NCBI GenBank assembly: GCA_016927095.1
Contig: JAFGNI010000379.1
Location: 1-12,282 of the forward strand
DNA from: Anaerolineae bacterium
GTDB taxonomy: Bacteria; Chloroflexota; Anaerolineae; B4-G1; SLSP01
Direction: 5' to 3'
Length of the DNA stretch: 12,282 nt
This document shows, piece after piece, positions 1 through 6,670 of the stretch. The notes beneath the pieces are model-generated. The model was not told the origin of the DNA. It did no database searches and saw only the letters and a list, made by a program, of their open reading frames with translations. The position numbers were made by a program, and so were the translations under genes. Each line of letters opens with the position of its first letter. The stretch's first letter is position 1.

Positions 1-57
1 ATCTGTGCGGTGGACCGTGCCGATCTGGCGCAGCTCGAAAGCCTTTGCGTTCATCAT
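1..57 (-). CDS. Partial N-terminus, TrmO/TsaA-like tRNA methyltransferase (truncated by window edge)
   Basis: Two consecutive ATG codons (57-55 and 54-52) open a leftward reading frame that stays open to base 1. The visible peptide is MMNAKAFELRQIGTVHRTD. The pattern of a short polar lead, then hydrophobic-x-x-IG-x-V-x-R, resembles the first strand of the TsaA/TrmO beta-barrel family. In that family the enzyme N6-methylates threonylcarbamoyladenosine-37 in tRNA-Thr using SAM. A GGAG sits 5 bases before the second ATG and only 2 before the first, so the second ATG (54) is the better start. Only 19 residues are visible, so the family call is a weak recognition and another protein beginning with an IG-x-V strand is possible. 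That a gene starts here is more secure than its name. Confidence 0.42.
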   Translation of the reverse strand, partial: MMNAKAFELRQIGTVHRTD

Positions 58-88
58 GTCTCCGTTTGTGTTGGATTAACCGTGCTGG

Positions 89-108
89 TCACGCCCAACC
101 AGGCGTGA
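89..108. repeat. 7-bp perfect inverted repeat, small hairpin in the intergenic stretch 58-297
   Basis: TCACGCC (89-95) and GGCGTGA (102-108) are perfect reverse complements around a 6-base loop. The hairpin lies between the end of the GT-C-like gene (298) and the start of the TrmO-like gene (57). Neither side carries a T-tract, so it is not a convincing intrinsic terminator. It could be an operator or a weak terminator. Nothing else recognisable was seen between 58 and 297. Confidence 0.35.
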
Positions 109-297
109 TCCTGCTCTCAGGATAACCGAGGAGATGGCGGCTGTCTTGATGCTCGCTGCGCGGTTCTTGGGGTTCTGGGGTCTGAAGAGATGGGAGGACT
201 TGACTTACCTTGCTCTCACGGACGAGAACCCTCGTCTGGGCTCTGCTATGGGACCGCTGCGTCGGCAAGGTGGACGGGGGTCTGTGACCGGAGGATG

Positions 298-2514
298 TCA
301 GCGCACGCCAATGGGACCCAGCGAGACGAAGTCTCCAACAGGCCTGTCGTCCGGGCCGAGCACGTCGAGACGCCCACCTTCAGAGACTAGGCCGACGTTG
401 ACCGGGTAGCTACCGGGTGGTGTCTCAGGGACAACAGTGATCTGGCGGGAGTCTGTGACGATTCCGGTCATCCACTCCGGATGTCCGCCATCCCTGCTAC
501 CCCAGACATGCCATTCGGCATCGAGGACCTGGGCGAAGAGGTGGGGCGTGGTCTCCAACGCCCTTGGCACTCGCCACACTGTGGTCAGCGTGAAGGTCTC
601 ACCGGGGCCAAGGAGTCGGGGTGTAATCTCATATCCGACCAGGTGCAGCTGGTCCTCGAAGTTTGCATCTATAGGGTTTGGCCACGCACCCTCCGGCGCC
701 GCGACCTGGAGCGCTCCAACGGCCCAACTGTCGGTGGGGGGCGCATCACCGACAGCGATGGGTAACCGTCCGACTGTGTTGCCGTAGAGACCGATGTGGA
801 CGGTGAGGGAATTGGGCGCATAGAGGGTAGCAGGCAAGTCTACCCGGTAGGTGTCCACAAAGGGCACGTCTGCACGCCAAGACGTGGTCGGGGCCCGGCT
901 GAGGCCAGGCCATGTATCCCGTTGGGCTACAACGATCCCCGCTTCGTCGATCAGGTGCACAAAGACGGTGAGGGGCTCCTCGGTCCAACGGAGCGGCTGC
1001 CAGTTGACGCGGATGTAGACTGGCGAGCCCGGCATGACCTCTTCTTGGTCCACGGAAACGGCCCAGATCTCAGCGACATCACCTACCTGGGCAGCGGGCT
1101 CATTGCCGACGGGCTGCAGAATCCTGCGTTGTGGATAGGTCACCGCGGGCCACAGAAAGCCGAAAAGCGCCACGGCGGCGAAGAGAGCCATCAGGCCCAT
1201 GGTGACGGCGCGCGTCCACGCGGCGCGATGTAGCCATTTCTCGAGGCCGGCGACGAGCAGGATGGCGAAGGCCGGCAATACTGGGAAGAGAAAGCGTCCC
1301 ATCGCGCCGGCCGGGTTGGCGGCCATGTAGTAGGCGACGGCCATCGTCATTAGAGCGATTGCGACGAGCAGCAGTGCCGCTGTCTCGCGCCCGAGCAGTC
1401 GGTGCCGCCAGCGCAGGTGCCCGGCGAGGCAGATCAAGCAACCGAGAAGCATCGTGGTTGTCATCCAGCCAGGTAGGGGGGTCTGACCATATCCGAACTG
1501 ACCCCACAAGCTGGCCCAGAGCTGGGGCAAGCCCTGGCCGATGGCCCAAAGGTTGTTGGCTGCATCCCGGCCACCCCACATCTCGCGCTGCACTCCCATG
1601 CCTGTGGGCTCGCCGTAGAGTTGGACGTTTCGCACGTACCACCAGCCGCTGACAAAGGCCACAACTAAGGCTGCGACGGTCAAGGCACGAACCGCGTTCG
1701 GCAGCCAAGGCGTACGTTCGCGAGCGCGCCATGCAGCTAGGAAGATAGCGAGCGTCACAACGGGTCCCAGGAAAGCTATCTGTAGCTTTGAGAGCAGTCC
1801 AAGCCCTGAGACTCCCCCTAAGATGATGGTGTTCGGCCACCTGAGCCCATCTTGGACCAGGGTCACACAGGCCAGTAGCATGCTTACACCGGTCAGCGAT
1901 GCGACGATATCATTGTTGATCGCTGCACTGAGATAGATGAACTGGGGGTTTAGGGCAATGACCGATGCCGCGGCGAGGGCAAGCGATGATGCCGTGGGAT
2001 TGATGGCCGAACCAGGCTGAGATTCTGGCCGCGTCGGACCACCGAAGACGCGGCGCCCCAGCGCCTCGGTCACCACCACAGTAGCCGCCCCCAGCATGAT
2101 GTTGACCCATCGGGGCACGAGGGCCGCCAGGTAGCCCTGCCGGAAGGGCTCCGCAGGACTGTGCCAGTACTGCAGCTTGTTGTCCGCGCCCGGCGCAAAA
2201 CTCCGGTAACCCCAGAAGGGGTTCTGGAGGTGCTGATAGGTGCCATCGTGCGCGCTGGGAACCCATACACTCAGCGCGGCACTCAGCGCGTAGTAGAGTG
2301 GAGGGTGGTGGCTTTGAGCGCGTGCTGGCTCCTGCCCCTGAACCGGAAGGCGGCGCTCAGTTGCGAGGATGCGTATGTACCGGTAGTGGCGTATCTCGTC
2401 GGATGACTCAAAGAGCGGGCTCGTCACGCTCACAGCGGTGGCAAGCAGCGCAAAGGCCAACACTAGCGTCCAGCGGCCCTGTCGATCGGGATCGTACGAT
2501 AGCCTTGAGTTCAT
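298..2514 (-). CDS. GT-C-like (DUF2142/PMT-type) polytopic membrane protein with C-terminal beta-sandwich domains
   Basis: This 738-residue protein has about 10 hydrophobic segments over residues 15-455 and a soluble C-terminal third. The N-terminal signature fits lipid-linked-sugar glycosyltransferases of the GT-C fold. It has a first helix (15-33), then an acidic motif SPLFESSDE (32-40) followed by HHPPLYY (69-75). Further family-like blocks are NPQFIYLSAAINND (189-202), WWYVRNVQLYGEPTG (291-305) and GRFLFPVLPAF (406-416). Asp39/Glu40 lie where GT-C enzymes place the catalytic acidic residue of the first outer loop. Residues 475-738 contain two related beta-rich units, each with a PG-(S/E)-x-hydrophobic strand followed by VHLID or AQVLD strands (490-535 and 634-666). 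Such units are common in Chloroflexota membrane proteins and are probably outside the membrane. The ATG at 2514 has no Shine-Dalgarno upstream. The substrate cannot be read from sequence. Confident as a membrane GT-C-like protein, unsure of activity. Confidence 0.72.
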   Translation of the reverse strand: MNSRLSYDPDRQGRWTLVLAFALLATAVSVTSPLFESSDEIRHYRYIRILATERRLPVQGQEPARAQSHHPPLYYALSAALSVWVPSAHDGTYQHLQNPFWGYRSFAPGADNKLQYWHSPAEPFRQGYLAALVPRWVNIMLGAATVVVTEALGRRVFGGPTRPESQPGSAINPTASSLALAAASVIALNPQFIYLSAAINNDIVASLTGVSMLLACVTLVQDGLRWPNTIILGGVSGLGLLSKLQIAFLGPVVTLAIFLAAWRARERTPWLPNAVRALTVAALVVAFVSGWWYVRNVQLYGEPTGMGVQREMWGGRDAANNLWAIGQGLPQLWASLWGQFGYGQTPLPGWMTTTMLLGCLICLAGHLRWRHRLLGRETAALLLVAIALMTMAVAYYMAANPAGAMGRFLFPVLPAFAILLVAGLEKWLHRAAWTRAVTMGLMALFAAVALFGFLWPAVTYPQRRILQPVGNEPAAQVGDVAEIWAVSVDQEEVMPGSPVYIRVNWQPLRWTEEPLTVFVHLIDEAGIVVAQRDTWPGLSRAPTTSWRADVPFVDTYRVDLPATLYAPNSLTVHIGLYGNTVGRLPIAVGDAPPTDSWAVGALQVAAPEGAWPNPIDANFEDQLHLVGYEITPRLLGPGETFTLTTVWRVPRALETTPHLFAQVLDAEWHVWGSRDGGHPEWMTGIVTDSRQITVVPETPPGSYPVNVGLVSEGGRLDVLGPDDRPVGDFVSLGPIGVR

Positions 2515-2668
2515 TGGACAGCGCGTGTGATTCCTGGAAACACCTGGCAGCGCCCTCGGGGTGGCATCAAGCTTTGAGGGTGCGGTCCGGCAGTTCAGAT
2601 GACCGAGCCGGACCGCACTTAAGCTGCTCTTCGAGCCAGAAGGTAGGCCCAGGTCTCTAGTTCATTGG
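2508..2668. repeat. 10-bp direct repeat bracketing the 2515-2677 intergenic region
   Basis: AGTTCATTGG occurs at 2508-2517, where it includes the ATG of the GT-C-like gene read leftward, and again at 2659-2668. The two copies bracket about 140 bases holding one strong hairpin. No terminal inverted repeats or transposase are present, so this may be chance. Confidence 0.3.
2580..2618 (-). terminator. Strong 12-bp hairpin after the lipoprotein gene; possible terminator without T-tract
   Basis: A perfect 12-bp stem, left arm GTGCGGTCCGGC (2580-2591) and right arm GCCGGACCGCAC (2607-2618), encloses a 15-base loop. It lies about 60 bases past the stop of the lipoprotein gene (2678) and 65 bases before the start of the GT-C-like gene (2514). 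Read leftward it is followed by CCTCAAAG rather than a T-tract. It could terminate by a mechanism needing no U-tract, protect the mRNA 3' end, or attenuate the downstream gene. The hairpin is certain; its function is inferred. Confidence 0.5.
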
Positions 2669-2677
2669 CGTCACGGG

Positions 2678-3775
2678 CTACTCGCCCATCATCACGAGCA
2701 CGGTAACGAGGCCATCATCGTCTTCCGTAATGGTGAGGGTGAGCTGCTCGCCATCCTTGGTCCAGGTGCTGCTGGACATCCCTTCAATCTCCATCCCACC
2801 TTCTCCTTTTTCCCAACCGGCACTGGTGAACGCATCCTCGTAGAAGGTGGCTACCGTCTCCAGGTCCTCGGGAGCGGTGAAGGTCGTCATGGTGCCAAAG
2901 CTGGTCAGGTCAGTGGCCCCGGGATAGACAGGGACACCTTCCGGGAGACCGCCCATCGCGACACCCTCCGGTGCCTCTATTGTGATCGGCTGGTTGACAT
3001 CGGTCACGTCTTGGGAGAGCGTCGCGGTGCCCTGATCGCCCTCCAGTGTCCCCTCAAGTTGCACCCGATAGCGCACGATGAACTCTGGGAGGCCGGCCTC
3101 GTCGGCAATCCATACGTCAGCGGTGCCGTTATCGATGTCACCATCGGCATCGGCTTCGTCCAGCAGGTCAAGCCAGCCGGCTGAGTAGTTCACGCGGTAG
3201 TGTCGGGTCGCGAGGCCGTTGACCGTCTCCTTGCCAATGTACTCGTAGTCTTCGTCATCGATCTCGGCAATCCAGTCATCGCTGGTCGTCAGGAAGCTGC
3301 CAAAGTCGCTCTCATCCATGTCGTCGGAGCTACCCTGAATCCACTCGTCGCCAAAGCGGATGTACATCTGGTCCTCGATCTGGATGTATTCGATGTCGCC
3401 ATCGGCTGAGGACATCATAAAGCGCTGCGCACGGGGACTGCGGGTGGCGGCTTGTTCGATGTAGAAAGTCTCGACGGTCCCATCGGCCTTCGTCAGCTCG
3501 TAGGACAGCGTCGCCCGGTAGCTGTCTAGTGCCTCGAGTCCGCCGCTGTCGAAGCTAAGCTCCTCCGAATCGTCGTCGGACGCCGCGTCTTGCTCATCAT
3601 CCTCCAGGACGTCGTCGTCGGCCATGTCGTCGTCTGGCTGGACTTCCACGGTCACGACCGCTCCGGGACCATCATCCTCGACAGGTGGTTCGTCGTTCCT
3701 GCCGAGAGAGAGGGCCGAGCACGCGAGTGAGAAGACTAACAAGAGCCCAACCAGTAACAAGAGTCTGCGTCTCAT
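2678..3775 (-). CDS. Secreted lipoprotein with acidic linker and LprG/LolA-like domain
   Basis: This 365-residue protein starts with a typical lipoprotein signal: three Arg, a Leu-rich core, and the lipobox SLAC with Cys19 as the predicted lipidation site. Residues 27-75 form a low-complexity linker dominated by Asp and Glu. Residues 79-265 look like the LppX/LprG or LolA-like half-barrel used to bind lipids or report on the envelope: repeated short strands, YRATLSYELTKADG (86-99), and NGLATRHYRVNY (186-197). A second C-terminal unit (277-362) begins with LPEGVPVYPGA and contains an FYEDAFTSAGW helix (311-321). This module recurs in lipoproteins of GC-rich bacteria. The start is supported by AGGAGG six bases before the ATG. 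The gene is divergent from serS. The ligand is unknown. Confidence 0.72.
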   Translation of the reverse strand: MRRRLLLLVGLLLVFSLACSALSLGRNDEPPVEDDGPGAVVTVEVQPDDDMADDDVLEDDEQDAASDDDSEELSFDSGGLEALDSYRATLSYELTKADGTVETFYIEQAATRSPRAQRFMMSSADGDIEYIQIEDQMYIRFGDEWIQGSSDDMDESDFGSFLTTSDDWIAEIDDEDYEYIGKETVNGLATRHYRVNYSAGWLDLLDEADADGDIDNGTADVWIADEAGLPEFIVRYRVQLEGTLEGDQGTATLSQDVTDVNQPITIEAPEGVAMGGLPEGVPVYPGATDLTSFGTMTTFTAPEDLETVATFYEDAFTSAGWEKGEGGMEIEGMSSSTWTKDGEQLTLTITEDDDGLVTVLVMMGE

Positions 3776-3781
3776 CGGAAT
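3776..3781 (-). other. Leader region immediately upstream of the lipoprotein start codon
   Basis: These six bases (ATTCCG when read leftward) are the spacer between the AGGAGG Shine-Dalgarno (3782-3787) and the ATG at 3775, which supports that start codon. Confidence 0.6.
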
Positions 3782-3790
3782 CCTCCTGAC

Positions 3791-3880
3791 ATCTATCTAT
3801 GCATTTCGCTTGCTGGTGCGAGCTGCCGTCGCCAGAAGTGGCCTGGCGGACCTCGCATCGTAGGGCGACGACAGATAGAT
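3791..3880 (-). promoter_or_regulatory. Nested inverted repeats in the leader/promoter of the lipoprotein gene
   Basis: An outer 8-bp inverted repeat pairs ATCTATCT (3791-3798) with AGATAGAT (3873-3880). Inside it, GCGAG (3818-3822) pairs with CTCGC (3852-3856), and CGCCAG (3830-3835) pairs with CTGGCG (3843-3848) around a 7-base loop. The outer right arm overlaps the predicted -10 box and the outer left arm lies just upstream of the Shine-Dalgarno. The predicted transcription start falls at about 3872, so the outer pairing would not form within the mRNA from that start. It may instead be an operator pair, or the true start may be further upstream. The inner hairpins would be transcribed. Confidence 0.4.
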
Positions 3881-3905
3881 TGTACCACGCCTCACCGAAG
3901 TGACA
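3879..3905 (-). promoter_or_regulatory. Predicted sigma-70-type promoter of the lipoprotein gene
   Basis: Read leftward, TACAAT occupies 3884-3879, preceded by TGG to give an extended -10 (TGGTACAAT). The -35 is weak: ATGTCA, 16 bases upstream, matches TTGACA at four of six positions. The expected start is near 3872, giving a leader of about 95 bases. Confidence 0.45.
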
Positions 3906-3925
3906 TCCAGAGGGATCCGGAGCGG

Positions 3926-3953
3926 TGGACAACGATCGATATGATGGCATAAT
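3926..3953 (+). promoter_or_regulatory. Predicted sigma-70-type promoter of serS
   Basis: TGGACA (3926-3931) and CATAAT (3948-3953) each match the consensus at five of six positions and are 16 bases apart. The expected start near 3960 leaves a leader of about 60 bases before the serS ATG. That leader is too short for a T-box, and none was seen. Confidence 0.55.
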
Positions 3954-4019
3954 GACGAAGGCCGATGCCGGGTTTTGGGCGCCGGTCGTCGCTAGTCACC
4001 TGACCATCCGGGAGGACCC

Positions 4020-5312
4020 ATGCTCGACATTCAACTGATCCGTGATCACCCTGATACCGTGCGAGACGCACTGCGGAAGCGCAACGACGATCCCTCGCTC
4101 GTTGATGAGGTCGTGGCGCTCGACCTGCAGTGGCGTGAGCTGCTCCAGACCGTCGAGTCGCTGCGGTCAGAGCGCAATCGGGTGTCGAAGGAGATCGGAC
4201 GGATGCGGGACAAGGATGAGCGGCAGGTCCGCATCGAGGAGATGCGCGAGGTCAACCGGCGCCTCTCAGATCTCGAGGACGCGCTACGCGAGGTCGAGGC
4301 ATCACTGAGCGATGCGCTGTCGTGGCTGCCCAACATACCGGATGGCAGTGTCCCTGTGGGGCCCGATGAAAGCGGCAACGTTGAGATCCGCCGGTGGGGC
4401 GAGGCCCGTGACTTCGAGGGAGAGGGGTTCGAGCCGGTGCCGCACTGGGACCTAGGGCCCGAACTAGGCATCCTGGACTTCGAGCGGGGGGTCCGCCTCT
4501 CCGGTAGCCGCTTCTACCTGCTGAAGGGTGCGGGCGCTCGTCTGCAACGGGCCCTGATCTTCTGGATGTTGGACGTTCACACGCGTGAGAACGGCTTCCA
4601 CGAGATCTACCTGCCCTTCATCATTAAACGCGAGATGCTTTTTGGCGCGGGGCAGCTTCCGAAATTCGAAGACAACCTCTACCACGACGTCGAGGACGAC
4701 CTGTGGCTCGTGCCGACCGCCGAGGTGGCGCTGACCAACGTGCACCGCGACGAAATCCTGGATGACGAGGACCTGCCGCGTTACTATGTCTCATACACGC
4801 CATGCTTCCGCCGGGAGAAGATGAGCGCGGGCCGAGACGTGCGGGGTATCAAGCGGGGGCACCAATTCGACAAGGTGGAGATGTACAAGTTCGTGACGCC
4901 TGAGACCAGCTTCGATGAGCTGGAATCCATGGTAGCGCTGGGTGAGGATCTGCTCAAGCGGCTGGGCCTCCGCTATCGGGTACTAGCGCTCTGCTCCGGG
5001 GATATCTCTTTCGCCGCTGCTAAAGGGTATGACCTGGAGATCTGGGCGCCGGGTCAGGGAGAGTGGCTGGAAGTGAGTTCGTGCAGCAACTGCACGGACT
5101 TCCAGGCGCGGCGTGCCAACATCCGCTACCGACCGGAAGTAGGCGCTAAGCCCGAGTTCGTCCACACTCTGAACGGTTCGGGCCTGGCCCTGCCACGCGT
5201 GATGATTGGCATCATGGAGACCTACCAGCGAGCCGATGGCTCCGTGGTCGTGCCCGAGGTCCTCAAGCCCTATATGGCCGGGATCGAGGTCATCGGTCGC
5301 GAGGACTGGTAG
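4020..5312 (+). CDS. serS: Serine--tRNA ligase (SerRS)
   Basis: This cytoplasmic class II synthetase charges tRNA-Ser (and tRNA-Sec where present) with serine via seryl-adenylate. The 430 residues match the usual bacterial length of about 425. The N-terminus MLDIQLIRDHPDTVRDALRK is typical, followed by the long antiparallel coiled coil that grips the tRNA variable arm (about 30-103). The catalytic core shows TAEVALTN (233-240), with Ala where most homologues have Pro. Motif 2 is CFRREKMSAGRDVRGIKRGHQF (262-283), followed by DKVEMYKF. Next comes SSCSNCTDFQARRANIRYR (353-371), the serine-site region. Motif 3 spans 385-418 (GSGLALPR, Arg393, then PEVLKPYM). GGAGG lies four bases before the ATG. 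No frameshift or missing motif. The gene stands alone, divergent from a lipoprotein and convergent with a small membrane protein. Confidence 0.98.
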   Translation: MLDIQLIRDHPDTVRDALRKRNDDPSLVDEVVALDLQWRELLQTVESLRSERNRVSKEIGRMRDKDERQVRIEEMREVNRRLSDLEDALREVEASLSDALSWLPNIPDGSVPVGPDESGNVEIRRWGEARDFEGEGFEPVPHWDLGPELGILDFERGVRLSGSRFYLLKGAGARLQRALIFWMLDVHTRENGFHEIYLPFIIKREMLFGAGQLPKFEDNLYHDVEDDLWLVPTAEVALTNVHRDEILDDEDLPRYYVSYTPCFRREKMSAGRDVRGIKRGHQFDKVEMYKFVTPETSFDELESMVALGEDLLKRLGLRYRVLALCSGDISFAAAKGYDLEIWAPGQGEWLEVSSCSNCTDFQARRANIRYRPEVGAKPEFVHTLNGSGLALPRVMIGIMETYQRADGSVVVPEVLKPYMAGIEVIGREDW

Positions 5313-5334
5313 CCTCTCGGCACTCGTAAAGCAA

Positions 5335-5364
5335 GAAACCTGGGTCACCCCTGACCCAGGTTTC
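5335..5364. terminator. Bidirectional hairpin terminator between serS and the convergent small membrane protein gene
   Basis: A perfect 13-bp stem, GAAACCTGGGTCA (5335-5347) and TGACCCAGGTTTC (5352-5364), closes a CCCC loop. It lies 23 bases after the serS stop and 25 bases beyond the stop of the convergent gene at 5389. The stem base is A/T-rich on both sides (AAA and TTT), as in two-way intrinsic terminators, though the T-tracts are only three bases before interruption. Confidence 0.82.
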
Positions 5365-5388
5365 CGTTCAATAGGCACCGTTCAGGAT

Positions 5389-5772
5389 TCACTCCTCCTG
5401 TCGGGCAGGGGCCGGTTCAGCTGTCTCTCGGGGCCGGCTGATTTTGCGCAGATAGGCTGCAGTGGCCCGGGTGTTCTCTTCAAGGGCTAGAAGCAGAAAG
5501 ACGCCCTCACCAATGCCATAGAACACCAATGCCGTGATGGCGCCGTAGAGGAGGACAATCAGAGCCGCGATCACACCGGCTACGGGACCGTTCGTAAGGG
5601 CTCTCGGTCCCATCGGACCCAGCCCGCTCTGAAATCGCTCGAAGAGCGCTCCTCCCAACACACTGGTCAGGCAGATGCCCAGGCCGCCCAGCACGGTCAA
5701 CGTGGCTGAAACGATACCAAGGATCTTGTAGACGGTGCCGATGAACCGCAGGATCTTGAATTTCTTGTCCAT
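5389..5772 (-). CDS. Small two-helix membrane protein, family not recognised
   Basis: A 127-residue protein is read from the ATG at 5772, which has AGGAG seven bases upstream. The same frame is open to 5856, but those 28 extra residues lack a ribosome site and look non-protein-like. The sequence begins with a basic MDKKFKILRF. It has a first hydrophobic helix (about 11-41, with a Gly-rich turn), a loop with GLGPMGPRA, and a second helix (about 62-90). The cytoplasmic tail has LEENTRATAAYLRKISRPRE, then a Pro/Ala/Glu-rich end. The ENTRATAxxL segment after the last helix resembles small uncharacterised membrane proteins whose tails continue into short coils. No catalytic residues are evident. 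It shares the terminator with serS and lies 207 bases past the VTC gene, with its own probable promoter. Confidence 0.68.
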   Translation of the reverse strand: MDKKFKILRFIGTVYKILGIVSATLTVLGGLGICLTSVLGGALFERFQSGLGPMGPRALTNGPVAGVIAALIVLLYGAITALVFYGIGEGVFLLLALEENTRATAAYLRKISRPRETAEPAPARQEE

Positions 5773-5877
5773 ATCGGATCTCCTATTGGCATCTTGTGTT
5801 ACCTGGGGCCGATTGGCGCTCAGAGCTAATGCATGTAGCAGCCAGCTCGGCTTCACAGGGTCCTGAGGCGCGCCTCT

Positions 5878-5905
5878 AGCCTAGCAGCCGTAGGCCGCGT
5901 GTCAA
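5878..5905 (-). promoter_or_regulatory. Possible promoter of the 127-residue membrane protein gene
   Basis: Read leftward, a perfect TTGACA (5905-5900) is followed after 16 bases by TAGGCT (5883-5878), a poor -10 matching three of six positions. The start would be near 5871, giving a leader of about 100 bases. The -35 is good and the -10 is weak. Confidence 0.35.
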
Positions 5906-5938
5906 ATCTCTGCAGGGGGAGGACCCGGAGCAGGTTGG

Positions 5939-5968
5939 AGGGCAAGCCGGATGGGCTCCGGCCGCCCT
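5939..5968 (-). terminator. Candidate hairpin terminator after the VTC gene
   Basis: GCCGGA (5946-5951) pairs with TCCGGC (5957-5962) around a 5-base loop. An outer AGGGC (5939-5943) pairs with GCCCT (5964-5968), leaving a small internal bulge. It lies 11 bases beyond the VTC stop codon. The trailing sequence has no clear T-run, so it is a plausible but unproven end for the operon. Confidence 0.45.
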
Positions 5969-5978
5969 GCTGTCTCGC

Positions 5979-6662
5979 CTACGGGCTGTAGAGGCTGGCG
6001 AGCATGCCTCTGGCGTACTTGGAGTTGCGGGTGCGGCAGATAGGAAAGGCGTTGGCTACGGCCTGCACACGATCGACGTATGTTTGGTCGGCCTTGATCT
6101 CGATGACGAGCAGGTCATCGATGGGCAGAGGTATACGCAGGTTTGGGCGTGCAGCTAGGCGCTGTTCGTAGGCGACTTGCCTGCTGTCGAGGGTCACGCG
6201 TACGGTCCTATCGGCTGTCAGGTAGTACTCGCGCCAGTAGCGATTGAGAAGCACCGGCTGTGTAGTGGTCTGGAAGCGCGATGCCCAGAGCGGCGGGAGG
6301 CCGTCCCGCACACGAGAGAGGATGGCACACCAACGGTCCGACAGGTTCACATCGCGGGCGAGGACTACCTGTTCCTTCATCCCTACCAACCCCCGCTTAT
6401 GCTTCAGCTCCAGTATGGGTTGGACCGCGGGCTGGACATCGCCGTACCAGCGAAGGCGCAGCTTGTTGCGGAGGGCTACACCATCGAGATTGTCGGTCAG
6501 GGCGCTGAACTGATACGTGTCGAAGTAGAGGCTGTTGACCCAGCGCGCAGGGTAGGCGGTTCGTAAGCCGGCGGGATGCAGCTGCATCCACAGATGCAGT
6601 TGTGCCACCTGGGTCCCCGGGCACAGCATCTTCAGCTCATAGCGCATCAAGCGTTCACTCAC
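5979..6662 (-). CDS. VTC-domain (polyphosphate polymerase-type, CYTH fold) protein
   Basis: This 227-residue single-domain protein has no signal or membrane helix. It shows the ordered charged-strand motifs of the VTC4-type tunnel: RYELK (7-11), NSLYFDT (43-49), then DNLDGVALRNKLRLRWYGD (57-75). Next come LELKHKRGLVGMKEQ (84-98), VRVTLDSR (154-161), VIEIKAD (186-192) and SKYARGM (214-220). In yeast VTC4 these basic and acidic residues bind ATP, metal and the growing polyphosphate chain. All the motif positions I can align are kept, so the domain looks active; the bacterial substrate is not established. The start is GTG at 6662, with TAGGA of the preceding stop region serving as ribosome site six bases upstream; the ATG at codon 6 is an alternative. 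It is the last gene of the operon, 8 bases after the CotH-like gene. Confidence 0.88.
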   Translation of the reverse strand: MSERLMRYELKMLCPGTQVAQLHLWMQLHPAGLRTAYPARWVNSLYFDTYQFSALTDNLDGVALRNKLRLRWYGDVQPAVQPILELKHKRGLVGMKEQVVLARDVNLSDRWCAILSRVRDGLPPLWASRFQTTTQPVLLNRYWREYYLTADRTVRVTLDSRQVAYEQRLAARPNLRIPLPIDDLLVIEIKADQTYVDRVQAVANAFPICRTRNSKYARGMLASLYSP

Positions 6663-6670
6663 GGGTTTTC

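Noticed and set aside
134..409. Rightward open frame of 91 codons over the end of the GT-C-like gene
   Set aside because: It overlaps the 3' end of a convincing minus-strand gene, its product is low-complexity Arg/Ser/Pro-rich sequence, and it has no family resemblance.
1100..1840. Leftward open frame of 246 codons inside the GT-C-like gene
   Set aside because: Its Arg-rich composition is typical of a frame-shifted shadow of a GC-rich gene, and the main frame has clear membrane helices and family motifs.
2508..2668. Target-site duplication of an insertion element
   Set aside because: The bracketed segment has no terminal inverted repeats and no transposase remnant, so the 10-bp repeat alone is not enough for a mobile-element call.
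3954..4019. Possible T-box or other riboswitch ahead of serS
   Set aside because: The predicted leader is only about 60 bases, with no stem I, no T-box sequence and no leader terminator.
5773..5856. 28-codon upstream extension of the small membrane protein
   Set aside because: The AGGAG ribosome site and the basic membrane-protein start both lie at the ATG at 5772, and the extension has no ribosome site.
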